Below, one piece after another: positions 34,879-43,952 of a stretch of 64,000 nucleotides of DNA. The notes below the pieces were generated by a model. The model was not told the origin of the DNA. It worked only from the letters and a program-made list of their open reading frames with translations, and did not search any database. The DNA comes from Flavobacteriales bacterium (lineage in GTDB: Bacteria > Bacteroidota > Bacteroidia > Flavobacteriales > Flavobacteriaceae). Every line of letters begins with the position of its first letter. The stretch's first letter is position 1. The stretch is from contig JAFLBS010000010.1 in assembly GCA_017303755.1 (NCBI GenBank), positions 59,795 to 123,794 on the forward strand. Direction: 5' to 3'. Made by a program: the position numbers and the translations under genes.

Positions 34879-37512
34879 TTACAATACAAATCGATACGTA
34901 GCTTTAATTAAGAAAATATTTTCTGGTTTTCTTCCAAAAATTTGATCATTAATTCCGGTAAACAAATCATCTTTTGAGTTGCCTTGTCCAAAAATTCCTT
35001 GCGACCAAACCAGAAAAATTTCAGAACCCGGAATGTACTCCCAACGAACAACAAGATTAGAATTGAAAGAAACCTGAGAAAAATTTGGATTCCCGATGCT
35101 ATAATCTACTGAACCATCAACATTTTCGTCAATATCGTAGCCATCATCCATTGAATTAAAACCAATTTGATTGGAAGTATACAGAGCTACTCTATCGCTG
35201 TAATTATCTGCAGTTGGATTAATAACTCTATTGAATGAAGAATAATTACCGTTTGAAATAAAAGGTTGCCCATAATATTGAATCGTCAAATTTGGATTGA
35301 TGGTATAATCCAATCGCACTGTGGCACTTAATGTTTTCTGAGCTAAATCGGCAGTAATGTATCGGGCATCTGTACCAAAAACCGCTTCGGTTACGTATTG
35401 TGTTTTATTTTTATTGATTGAATAATTTGGGTTTACCGAAATGGTAAATGAATTTATAGGTTGGTATTGCACTCCAAAATCGTATTCAAGATAGGAATAC
35501 GAATCTTCATTACCTTGAGAATGAACAATTCCACCTCTAAAACTTATTTTTTTTCTTGAATCAGAATTAATAAAAATATTTTTTAGAAACTCTTCTGAAA
35601 ACCTAAAACGCGGTCCGCCTTGCAAAATAGTATTTGAATATATCGTTGGTTTATAAACCAAACCTCCATTAATTCCCCAATTATTTTTAAAATTGGCATA
35701 TGAACCTATTTCATATTGCATGCGATTGAAATTACCTTCAAAATCATAACTTGAAAATTGAGTGAATTCGGTATTAATTTTTCTGAATTTTCCAAAAGGC
35801 TTCAAGGTTTGATACGAAAGAAAGGCATATTGTCTTATTTCGTCAGCTTGTCTTAAAAACCCAACATCGTTCAACTCTAATTCTGGTGAACGCCAAATCA
35901 AAATTCCTCTGTAACGCCAGTGACCCACACTTGATTTTCCTATTTCAAATCGACCGCCTGTTCCAGTCAATGAAGTTCGATTGGGATCAATATCAACATG
36001 GCTTGCATCTACTCTTTGAAACAAGTGCGTTAAATTATATTGGGTTGCTGTAATTGATTCTTTGCTTCCTTCAACTCGACTAGCCACAATATTTCCTGAG
36101 AAAAAATACTTTCTTTTTTTCCAATTGTGTTGAAAATCCAACCCTGCTGAATAGGCCGATTTTCTTAAAAAATTCAATTCTTCACCTTGCAAATTTCTAT
36201 TGGTTGCCGTGAAAATACCGCCAATAAAACTATTTCTATTATTAAAATCTTTTTGAGCTCGACCTACAAAATAATTGGTTAAAGGTTCAACTAACTCTTG
36301 CCTTTGAACTCCATTGTTGTCAATAGTTGCATATTCGTTGTCGGTTAAACTCTCGAGAACTCCGAGTGACCAACCGTTTTTTGTTTTTCCGCTGAACTTT
36401 GCAGCACCTAGAATAGTTGTATTAGTAGGTCGATCAACATATTCGTTACTAGAAGCATTAACTCTGCCTTGTGGACTTCTACCAATACGTCTGGAATAAA
36501 AAAGATTATCTGGATTATCCGCAAAACGATAATCGAAAATGTTTTTATTCTCAACAAAAAATGGGCGTCTTTCTTCGAAAAAAATCTGAAAACCATCTAA
36601 TGCTATTGCAGCTGGATCTGCATCAACTTGGCCAAAATCGGGATTAATTGTTAAATCTAAAGTTAGATCATTTGTAATACCCATTTTAGCGTCTAATCCA
36701 CCATTTATTTTTGCATTGCTTCCATCACGAAACGGATTTCCTTCTTCTTTGGGAAACGTGTTCAATTGAGATGCAAAAAAGGGTTGGATTTCCATTTGTT
36801 TTTGAGGTTCAATGTTTACTAATCCTTTTAGTTCACCAAATTCACTAACCCAGCCTGGAGCATCTTGAGGAATTCGCTGCCACGTAGAGCGTTCTTCAGC
36901 CCGAAAAAATCGTCGTTGCACTTGTAAACCCCAAATCTGTTCGGGATTATTTCCAAATTTTAATTGACTCAAGGGAATTTTAACTTCCGCTGTCCAACCT
37001 TCTTCATCAATATTGGTTTTTAAATACCAAATTGGGTTCCAACTACCGTCCCAATTATTACCATTATTCGAAATAAACTCATCGCCTTTTACACCAGAAA
37101 CCGAAGATGTAAACGAAAAACCTGTTCGTTTATCGTTATAACTGTCGATATTTACTTCGATCCAATCACCTTCAAAACCATCTCTTCTTGATAGTCGTTT
37201 TACAATTTTTTTGGGATCCTTGTCGTAACATCTAAAAGCAAAATAAATAAAGTTTTTATCATAAATTATTTTAAACTTTGTCTGCTCTGATGGTTCTGTA
37301 TTTTGATCAGGTTCATGCTCAATAAAATCGCCAGTCCATTCAACTACATCCCAACTTTTATCGTTTAAAACTCCGTCAATAATTGGTGATTCTGAAGATT
37401 CTATACTCTTAGTGGTATAACTTCTCTTTGTTATGGTTTCTTTTAATTGAGCCCTTGAAGAAAAAGAAAAGCCAATTAGTACTAAAAAAATAATTTTTTG
37501 ATTGATTTTCAT
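34879..37512 (-). CDS. DUF5916 outer-membrane protein with CBM9-like domain
   Basis: 877 residues. A signal peptide (1-21, SFSSRAQ) is followed by a carbohydrate-binding family 9-like domain (about 40-225: PIIDGVLNDKSWDVVEW, IYFAFRCYDKDP, GWTAEVKIPLSQLKF) and a long beta-rich C-terminal part ending FLIKATYRFVL, as in outer-membrane barrels. The order matches the DUF5916 family of Bacteroidota, often found with peptidases or nutrient uptake genes. No enzyme motif is seen and the ligand is unknown. Monocistronic; convergent with the PnuC-like gene (12 bases apart). Confidence 0.8.
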   Translation of the reverse strand: MKINQKIIFLVLIGFSFSSRAQLKETITKRSYTTKSIESSESPIIDGVLNDKSWDVVEWTGDFIEHEPDQNTEPSEQTKFKIIYDKNFIYFAFRCYDKDPKKIVKRLSRRDGFEGDWIEVNIDSYNDKRTGFSFTSSVSGVKGDEFISNNGNNWDGSWNPIWYLKTNIDEEGWTAEVKIPLSQLKFGNNPEQIWGLQVQRRFFRAEERSTWQRIPQDAPGWVSEFGELKGLVNIEPQKQMEIQPFFASQLNTFPKEEGNPFRDGSNAKINGGLDAKMGITNDLTLDLTINPDFGQVDADPAAIALDGFQIFFEERRPFFVENKNIFDYRFADNPDNLFYSRRIGRSPQGRVNASSNEYVDRPTNTTILGAAKFSGKTKNGWSLGVLESLTDNEYATIDNNGVQRQELVEPLTNYFVGRAQKDFNNRNSFIGGIFTATNRNLQGEELNFLRKSAYSAGLDFQHNWKKRKYFFSGNIVASRVEGSKESITATQYNLTHLFQRVDASHVDIDPNRTSLTGTGGRFEIGKSSVGHWRYRGILIWRSPELELNDVGFLRQADEIRQYAFLSYQTLKPFGKFRKINTEFTQFSSYDFEGNFNRMQYEIGSYANFKNNWGINGGLVYKPTIYSNTILQGGPRFRFSEEFLKNIFINSDSRKKISFRGGIVHSQGNEDSYSYLEYDFGVQYQPINSFTISVNPNYSINKNKTQYVTEAVFGTDARYITADLAQKTLSATVRLDYTINPNLTIQYYGQPFISNGNYSSFNRVINPTADNYSDRVALYTSNQIGFNSMDDGYDIDENVDGSVDYSIGNPNFSQVSFNSNLVVRWEYIPGSEIFLVWSQGIFGQGNSKDDLFTGINDQIFGRKPENIFLIKATYRFVL

Positions 37513-37648
37513 TGTTTTGATTGATTGATGATACTACAATAGACATTGTTTAACTTTAAATGTTACACTTTTTTTAATCTTTAACACTGTTACTAATGGC
37601 CGCAATTGTGATAATTTCTAAATTTGAAATCATTAAATGAATGTTTTA

Positions 37649-37688
37649 TACTGTAAAAATCCACCTATCAATATGATTATTTACAGTA
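37649..37688. promoter_or_regulatory. Inverted repeat in the 37513-37863 gap
   Basis: TACTGTAAA (37649-37657) and TTTACAGTA (37680-37688) are perfect inverted copies with a 22-base centre, in the 351-base divergent gap between the DUF5916 gene and the radical SAM cluster. Could be an operator. The rest of the gap shows no gene; a TACTTTTA -7-like box lies near 37832, ahead of the GTG start at 37864. Confidence 0.35.
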
Positions 37689-37863
37689 CTTGAAATGACA
37701 ATCTCACAAAATCAGTAGTAGAAAGATAATCACGCAACCTTTTCAAATACAATTCATCTATTATTGTAAACCAAATAAGTAAACATCAAGTAAACATGGC
37801 TGTTTTTCGCTTTTTTACTCAAAAAGTTTTACTACTTTTAGCACTTGAAACAAGCTATGAATC

Positions 37864-38766
37864 GTGGAAACAATCAAAACCATATTGTACTTCTCCATCT
37901 TTAGATATCCTCTTACGTTAGAGGAAATTCATAGTTATACCAATAATTCAAATTTTTGCGATACTGAAAATGAATTGCTCCATTTAATAGACCAAAAAAT
38001 CCTGACCAAAGTAGATGATTTTTATGTCTACGGAAGTGATTTAGATAGCGTCATCAAACGCCTTCGTGGCAACATGAACGCCAAAAAAATAATGGCAAAA
38101 GCTCAAGAACGCGCTTTATTCATATCTAAATTCCCTTTTGTGGAAAGTGTTGGTGTTTCGGGTTCACTTTCAAAAGGATATTATGACAACGAAAGTGACA
38201 TTGATTTTTTTGTGATTACCAAACACAACAAATTGTGGGTATGCAGAACTTTATTAATGTTGTATAAAAAAATAGTTCTGTTCAATTCACGAAAATACTT
38301 CTGTGTCAACTATTTTATTTCCGACCAACAATTGGAAATCGAAGAGAAAAACCGTTTTACTGCAACCGAATTAAAAACATTAATTCCGATGCAAGGAAAA
38401 CAAGTATTTGAGAAATTTTACAGCAGAAATACTTGGGTAAAAGATTATTTTTCAAAATTTGAAATCCACTTAGAATCGGTTCCAGAAATTAAAAAAACAG
38501 CATTAACCAAAACCATCGAATTCTTTTTTGACAATGGTTTCGGAAACGCCATCGATTATGCATTCAAATCAATTACACTTAGAAAATGGAGAGCTAAATT
38601 TAATTTTTTGAATGAAGAAGACTTTAAAATTGCCCTAAAATCAACAAAAAACATCTCAAAACACCATCCATCCAATTTTCAAAAAAAAGTTATCTTATCT
38701 TTGAATGACAAACTAGAAGAAGTTCAACGAAATTATAATATTGTCGTTCCGAAAGAATATGTCTAA
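37864..38766 (+). CDS. Nucleotidyltransferase-fold protein
   Basis: 300 residues starting with GTG; an in-frame TGA at 37858 rules out anything upstream. An N-terminal helical part (1-95) precedes a minimal nucleotidyltransferase core: GSLSKGYYDNESDIDFFVIT has the G-S and D-x-D metal residues of the DNA polymerase beta-like superfamily. The C-terminal part is helical. Such proteins transfer NMP to small molecules, proteins or RNA; the acceptor is unknown. It is the first gene of the radical SAM cluster: the next gene overlaps it by 8 bases, pointing to a linked function. Confidence 0.7.
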   Translation: METIKTILYFSIFRYPLTLEEIHSYTNNSNFCDTENELLHLIDQKILTKVDDFYVYGSDLDSVIKRLRGNMNAKKIMAKAQERALFISKFPFVESVGVSGSLSKGYYDNESDIDFFVITKHNKLWVCRTLLMLYKKIVLFNSRKYFCVNYFISDQQLEIEEKNRFTATELKTLIPMQGKQVFEKFYSRNTWVKDYFSKFEIHLESVPEIKKTALTKTIEFFFDNGFGNAIDYAFKSITLRKWRAKFNFLNEEDFKIALKSTKNISKHHPSNFQKKVILSLNDKLEEVQRNYNIVVPKEYV

Positions 38767-40219
38767 CCTACTTTTTTCGCATTCGTATTATTACCAACTC
38801 GACCCAAAGCAATGGAAAAACAAAACACCATTTCCGCCTTTGGGAACTTTGTATGCGGCTGCTTTACTGCGAAAAAATAATTACAATGTTGATCTTTTTG
38901 ATACCAATTTATTAGACAGTCCGAAAGCCATTCTTCCCATTATAGAACAACAAAAACCTAAGTATTTAGTCATTTACGACGATGGTTTTAACTATCTGAC
39001 CAAAATGTGCCTCACCAAAATGCGAGAAGCGTGTTTTGAAATGATACAACTTGGTAAAAAAAATAGTTGTACAGTAATCATTTCAAGTTCGGATGCGACC
39101 GATCATTATACTGAATATCTTGAAAAAGGAGCTGATTTTATCATTCAAGGTGAAGGCGAATTGACTTTGTTAGAATTGGTTAATTCCTTAGAAAATCAAC
39201 TTCCAATTGATGCCATTTCTGGAATTGCTTTTAAAAACAATGACGAAATCCAAGTCAATTCCAAACGCTCCGTTTTAGTACAACTCGACGATTTGCCTTT
39301 ACCCGCTTGGGATTTAGTTGATATGGAATCCTACAAAACCATTTGGAAACAAAGTGGTCAACAATTCACTTTAAATATCGCGACAACTCGTGGTTGTCCG
39401 TACAAATGCAACTGGTGCGCCAAACCCATTTACGGCAATCGCTACAATTCACATTCGCCTGAATACATTGCCAATCACCTAGAATTTCTTTCCAAAAAGT
39501 TCAACGTCAATCGCTTTTGGATGTGCGATGATATTTTTGGCTTAAAGCCGAATTGGGTTCAGGAATTCAACATCGAATTGCAAAAAAGAAGTTTAAAAAT
39601 TCGCTATTACATTCAAAGTCGTGTTGATTTACTTTTGAAAGAAGACACGATTGATGCCTTGGCTAATTCGGGTTTAGAAGAAGTTTGGGTAGGTGCCGAA
39701 AGTGCGTCACAAAAAATTCTCGATGCAATGGACAAAGGCACAAAAGTGGAAGAAATTTACCAAGCAACTCGCCTTTTAAAAGAAAAAAAAATACGAGTAG
39801 CCTTCTTTTTACAATTTGGTTACCTTGATGAAAACCAAGACGATATTCAAAAAACCATTGCCATGGTGAAAGAATTATTGCCTGATAATATTGGTATTTC
39901 GGTTTCGTATCCGTTGCCGGGAACCAAATTTTATGAAAAAGTAAAAGACGATTTACAACTCAAAGCCAATTGGAACGATTCGGATGATTTGGACATGATG
40001 TTCAACGGAACGTATCACTCAGATTACTACCGAAAATTGCAACGTTTTGTACACAAAGAATACCGAAAAAGTCAAGGGTTTTTCAACTTACAACAAGTAC
40101 TTAGAAATCCGAAACAACTGAGTTTGTACAAAGTAAAATCGATTGCCAAATTGGGTTATTATGTTCCGAGTTCATTTATAGATTCATTGATGTTAAAGCG
40201 ATTGCAACATGAACGCTAG
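38759..40219 (+). CDS. B12-binding-domain radical SAM enzyme (1 of 4)
   Basis: 486 residues from the ATG at 38759, inside the end of the previous gene. An N-terminal cobalamin-binding-like Rossmann domain (about 1-160; FPPLGTLYAAALLRK, ADFIIQGEGELTLLEL) is followed by a radical SAM barrel with TTRGCPYKCNWC (Cys213, Cys217, Cys220 for the 4Fe-4S cluster). No DxHxxG motif, as is usual in this class. Relatives (BchE, HpnJ, GrsA) methylate or cyclise unactivated carbons of lipids and pigments. Overlaps the methyltransferase gene by 11 bases. The protein at 40988 is a close paralogue (shared opening S/THxYY..DP, PPLG.LY). Confidence 0.87.
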   Translation: MSNLLFSHSYYYQLDPKQWKNKTPFPPLGTLYAAALLRKNNYNVDLFDTNLLDSPKAILPIIEQQKPKYLVIYDDGFNYLTKMCLTKMREACFEMIQLGKKNSCTVIISSSDATDHYTEYLEKGADFIIQGEGELTLLELVNSLENQLPIDAISGIAFKNNDEIQVNSKRSVLVQLDDLPLPAWDLVDMESYKTIWKQSGQQFTLNIATTRGCPYKCNWCAKPIYGNRYNSHSPEYIANHLEFLSKKFNVNRFWMCDDIFGLKPNWVQEFNIELQKRSLKIRYYIQSRVDLLLKEDTIDALANSGLEEVWVGAESASQKILDAMDKGTKVEEIYQATRLLKEKKIRVAFFLQFGYLDENQDDIQKTIAMVKELLPDNIGISVSYPLPGTKFYEKVKDDLQLKANWNDSDDLDMMFNGTYHSDYYRKLQRFVHKEYRKSQGFFNLQQVLRNPKQLSLYKVKSIAKLGYYVPSSFIDSLMLKRLQHER

Positions 40220-40991
40220 TTTTGACAAAGCGGCCAATAACTACGACACAACCTTCACCAACACAGTGATAGGCAAAGCGCAACGCGAATTGGTGTATCA
40301 TCATTTTTCAAAAATTTTACAAAAAAAACAACCCAAAACTATTTTAGAAATCAATTGCGGAACAGGAGAAGATGCGATTTGGTTGGCACAGCAGCATTTT
40401 CAAGTAACTGCGACGGATATTTCTGAAAAAATGATTGAAGTTGCCAAAAGTAAAAACCAATTTGATAATTTGACTTTTGATGTATTGGATTGCACTAAAA
40501 TTAACGAAAAATACGATGCTAATTCAATTGATTTGGTGTTTTCAAATTTTGGTGGATTGAATTGTTTGTCGCCCAATGAATTAAAATTATTCTTTGAAAA
40601 TACAAATCAAATTCTTACTCCAAAAGGTGAATTGGTTCTGATAATTATGCCAAAAAATACGCTTTGGGAACAATTGTACTTCATTATTAAAGGCAAATTT
40701 TCAGAAGCTTTTCGGAGAAAAAAAGAATATGCTACAGCCAATGTTGATGGAGAAAAAGTAACAACGTATTATTATAATCCAAGTGATATTGAGCGATTGG
40801 CATCAACTGGATATACTATTGCGACAAAATTTCCAGTCGGATTTTTCATTCCGCCATCGTATTTGGAACCGTTTTTCAGCTCAAAACCACGATTGATTGA
40901 CTTTTTGAATCGTTTGGAAAAAAGAATTACTACTTTTAGTTTTTTATCACAATACGCTGATCATTACATCATTCATCTGCAAAAAAAATGA
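40209..40991 (+). CDS. SAM-dependent class I methyltransferase
   Basis: 260 residues. The Rossmann SAM-binding site is ILEINCGTGEDAIWLAQQHF (about 45-64) with the acidic ribose ligand in TATDISEKM; motif IV-like DLVFSNFGGLNCL follows. The C-terminal part holds a hydrophobic region (PVGFFIPPSYLEPFFS) that may cap the substrate. Belongs to the UbiE/Methyltransf_11-25 type; substrate unknown. Its gene overlaps both neighbours (11 and 4 bases), which ties it to the two radical SAM enzymes around it. Confidence 0.85.
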   Translation: MNASFDKAANNYDTTFTNTVIGKAQRELVYHHFSKILQKKQPKTILEINCGTGEDAIWLAQQHFQVTATDISEKMIEVAKSKNQFDNLTFDVLDCTKINEKYDANSIDLVFSNFGGLNCLSPNELKLFFENTNQILTPKGELVLIIMPKNTLWEQLYFIIKGKFSEAFRRKKEYATANVDGEKVTTYYYNPSDIERLASTGYTIATKFPVGFFIPPSYLEPFFSSKPRLIDFLNRLEKRITTFSFLSQYADHYIIHLQKK

Positions 40992-42355
40992 GCATTTTAT
41001 TGACACATGGCTACTATTTATCGGATGATCCAAAGGAACAAAAGATAATGAAACCTTATCCACCATTAGGTTTGCTGTATGTTTCTGCCTATTTATGGAG
41101 TAAAAATATTGCTAATGATGTATTTGATTCCACTTTTTATTCGAAAGAAGAACAACTGCAATTCATCCGAGAGAAACAACCCAAAATAGTTTGTATTTAT
41201 ACCAATTTGATGACCAAAATAGAAGTCATTCAGTTGATGAAAAAACTAAAAACAGCTGAATTTGATTTTCCAAAAATTGTGTTGGGCGGACCCGATGTAA
41301 CGTACAACATTGAAAATTACTTGAATTCGGGTGCTGATTTTATAGTAATTGGAGAAGGCGAAGAAACAACTTTTGAATTGTACCAAACCATTGTGAATGA
41401 TGGCGATTTCTCGAAAGTAAATGGAATTGCTTACATTGAGAATGGAACGGTAATTCAAACACCTTCACGAACCAAATTCAGAGAATTAGACGAATTGCCG
41501 TTGCCGAATCGCGATGCCATTCCGAATGAAAAATACCTCGAAACGTGGAAACGCAACCACGGCGAAAGTTCGATGACGATTTCTACCCAACGCGGTTGTC
41601 CTTATACGTGCAAATGGTGCAGCACAGCGGTTTATGGTCAAAGTTACCGCAGAAGACCCGCACATTTGGTCGCTCAAGAAATGAAAATGCTCAAAGACAA
41701 ATACAATCCTGATGCGATTTGGTTTGTAGACGATGTGTTTACGATTAGTCACAAATGGTTGACGGCTTTTCACGAAGAAGTAGTCAAACAAAATGCTCAA
41801 ATTCGGTTTGAATGCATTACAAGAGCCGAACGTTTGAACGACGAAATTTTACGCCTTTTGAAAGAAGCAGGTTGTTTCAGAATATGGATTGGCGCCGAAA
41901 GCGGTTCGCAAAAAATCATTGATGCCATGGATCGAAGAGTCGATGTCAATCATGTAAAAAAAATGATTCAAAACACCAATGCAATCGGAATTGAAACGGG
42001 AACGTTCATCATGCTCGGTTATCCCGGAGAAGATGAAAACGATATTTATGAAACGATTGAGTATTTGAAAGAAGCCAATCCGACACACTATACAATTACG
42101 ATTGCTTATCCTATCAAAGGAACTTCGCTTTACAACGAAATTGAAAACGACATAACGGTTCACCCGAATTGGGAAACTTCAACTGATAGACAAATTGATT
42201 TCAAGCGAAATTATTCGAGAAAATACTATAATTACGCGGTTTCAAAAGTGGTCAATGAGGTTGAATTCAGCCGAAAAAATAAATCCATTTTTCAACGTTT
42301 GAAACACAAAACCAAATCGATTTTGGCGGGCGGAATGATGAAAATTTCGAAATAA
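40988..42355 (+). CDS. B12-binding-domain radical SAM enzyme (2 of 4)
   Basis: 455 residues. Cobalamin-binding-like domain (about 1-160; PYPPLGLLYVSAYL, VLGGPDVTYN, GADFIVIGEGEETTFEL), then a radical SAM core with STQRGCPYTCKWC (Cys204, Cys208, Cys211) and the GAESGSQKIIDAMDRRV segment typical of this class. Paralogue of the 38759 product. Last gene of the first co-directional run; it ends 3 bases before the end of the opposite-strand radical SAM gene. Confidence 0.87.
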   Translation: MSILLTHGYYLSDDPKEQKIMKPYPPLGLLYVSAYLWSKNIANDVFDSTFYSKEEQLQFIREKQPKIVCIYTNLMTKIEVIQLMKKLKTAEFDFPKIVLGGPDVTYNIENYLNSGADFIVIGEGEETTFELYQTIVNDGDFSKVNGIAYIENGTVIQTPSRTKFRELDELPLPNRDAIPNEKYLETWKRNHGESSMTISTQRGCPYTCKWCSTAVYGQSYRRRPAHLVAQEMKMLKDKYNPDAIWFVDDVFTISHKWLTAFHEEVVKQNAQIRFECITRAERLNDEILRLLKEAGCFRIWIGAESGSQKIIDAMDRRVDVNHVKKMIQNTNAIGIETGTFIMLGYPGEDENDIYETIEYLKEANPTHYTITIAYPIKGTSLYNEIENDITVHPNWETSTDRQIDFKRNYSRKYYNYAVSKVVNEVEFSRKNKSIFQRLKHKTKSILAGGMMKISK

Positions 42356-42358
42356 AAA

Positions 42359-43774
42359 CTAGGATAATTGTTGTTTCGAAAAAAACCAATCGAATAACTT
42401 TTTCTCGAATGGTAATCCAAAAAACAGCTGATCACAACGCCATTTGGCTATCATTTGCAACGGTTTATAAATCGATTTCTGATTGGAATACGCTAGTTTC
42501 AAATAAAATTTAAACTTCTCAAAAAAAGCATATTTTTCATCGCTTACCCAAGGTCCGGACGACCCAATGTAATCAAAATCGGACCATTCATGAATGGATT
42601 TTGGTAAAACGTATCCTTTTTTAATCACCTCATCGGTAATGGTTGAACCCGGATACGGTTTGAAATAAAAAATAGGTGTTGAAAATTCGGGATGCATTTC
42701 ATTGAGTTCTTTTACCATGTTGACAGTAGACTGAACGCTTTGTTCAGTTTCATCTGGAAACCCAACAATAAAAGGAAAAATCACCGCTATTCCGTGGCGC
42801 TTGCATCGCTCGGCACACAAATAGACTTGTTCCATTTTGATGTCTTTTTTGAGCCAATCCATCATTTCTTGCGAACCACTTTCTACTCCAATCAACAAAC
42901 GACGCAAACCAGATTTGGCGCAAGTTTCAAAATCTTCTTCGCTCAAACGCGCACCTTGATCAGCGCGCATCGTAGCTGCCCAAGTAAATTTCAAATTGCG
43001 TTCAATGATTTTTTCGGCAATTTCTACTACTCTATTTCGGAACGTAAAATAGGTTTCATCTTGCAAATTGACATCGGTAAAATGGTATTTTTGATGCAAT
43101 TCTTCGAGCTTATTCACCATAATTTCGGGAGAAATGGCGGTCCATTTTCGTTCGTATACAAACGGATCGGCACAAAACGTACAGCGAAAATGACAACCTG
43201 TAGATGAAATGTAATCCAATTGACGTCGTCCTTTTTTCTCAAAATACTTTTCTACATCAATCAAATCGTAATTCACATCCGAAAAAGTATCCATTGCTTG
43301 AATGGTTCGTGGAGGATTTTTGACTACTTGACCACTTCCATTTCGATAGCAAATCCCTTTTATGTCTTGTATTGAATTGTTATTCGCAAAAGCATCAACC
43401 AATTCTTTGAAGGTTTCTTCTCCTTGACCTTGAACCGTAACATCAATATTGATTTCGTCGTGGAGGGTTTGCTCTGGGAAAAGTGAAGTATGCCATCCGC
43501 CCCAAATTATCGGCAGATTTTTATTGATTTTTTTCACTTCCGAAGAAATGAAAAGTGCGTCTTTAATCGGACTTCCCGTTAAAGCAGTTACTCCCAAACA
43601 AATGGCATTTTCAAGATGCTTTTTTAAAGTTTCTAGCGGATGTTCATCGATTCGACCATCCACAATTATGACCTCATAACGCTCAGAATCCAGCACAGAA
43701 CCAATAGCCAACAAAGCTAAAGGCATGTCAAAAAACACGGCTTTGGGATTGTAGAGAAGTATTGTTTTTTTCAA
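42359..43774 (-). CDS. B12-binding-domain radical SAM enzyme (3 of 4)
   Basis: About 472 residues, on the opposite strand to its neighbours. N-terminal B12-like domain (TILLYNPKAVFFDMPLALL, WGGWHTSLFPEQTL, VQGQGEETFKELV), then SSTGCHFRCTFC (Cys194, Cys198, Cys201), and a C-terminal extension of about 100 residues. The frame is open from an ATG at 43804, but codons 2-5 of that form are a TATATTTG promoter box; the TTG at 43774 puts KKTILLYNPK at the N-terminus, as in relatives. More similar to the 49144 product than to the other two. Confidence 0.83.
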   Translation of the reverse strand: MKKTILLYNPKAVFFDMPLALLAIGSVLDSERYEVIIVDGRIDEHPLETLKKHLENAICLGVTALTGSPIKDALFISSEVKKINKNLPIIWGGWHTSLFPEQTLHDEINIDVTVQGQGEETFKELVDAFANNNSIQDIKGICYRNGSGQVVKNPPRTIQAMDTFSDVNYDLIDVEKYFEKKGRRQLDYISSTGCHFRCTFCADPFVYERKWTAISPEIMVNKLEELHQKYHFTDVNLQDETYFTFRNRVVEIAEKIIERNLKFTWAATMRADQGARLSEEDFETCAKSGLRRLLIGVESGSQEMMDWLKKDIKMEQVYLCAERCKRHGIAVIFPFIVGFPDETEQSVQSTVNMVKELNEMHPEFSTPIFYFKPYPGSTITDEVIKKGYVLPKSIHEWSDFDYIGSSGPWVSDEKYAFFEKFKFYLKLAYSNQKSIYKPLQMIAKWRCDQLFFGLPFEKKLFDWFFSKQQLS

Positions 43775-43792
43775 GGCAATTTGTTTACAAAA

Positions 43793-43800
43793 CAAATATA
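43793..43800 (-). promoter_or_regulatory. -7 promoter element of opposite-strand radical SAM gene
   Basis: TATATTTG on the minus strand, exact TAnnTTTG match, 18 bases before the TTG at 43774. Confidence 0.45.
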
Positions 43801-43952
43801 GCAAAGTAATACAGTCTGTGTGTTATGTTTACCTCAAATCAACCTGTTTTGAAGTCAATAAAATTGTAGTTCAGAATCGGAATCCTTATATTTACGGAGT
43901 TTCAGAGTCCATTTTTCGAATAAATTTAGTAGTATACAATTCAGAATACAGA

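Noticed and set aside
42692-43207. 171-residue plus-strand frame
   Set aside because: Antisense shadow of the radical SAM gene on the minus strand, which has clear motifs.
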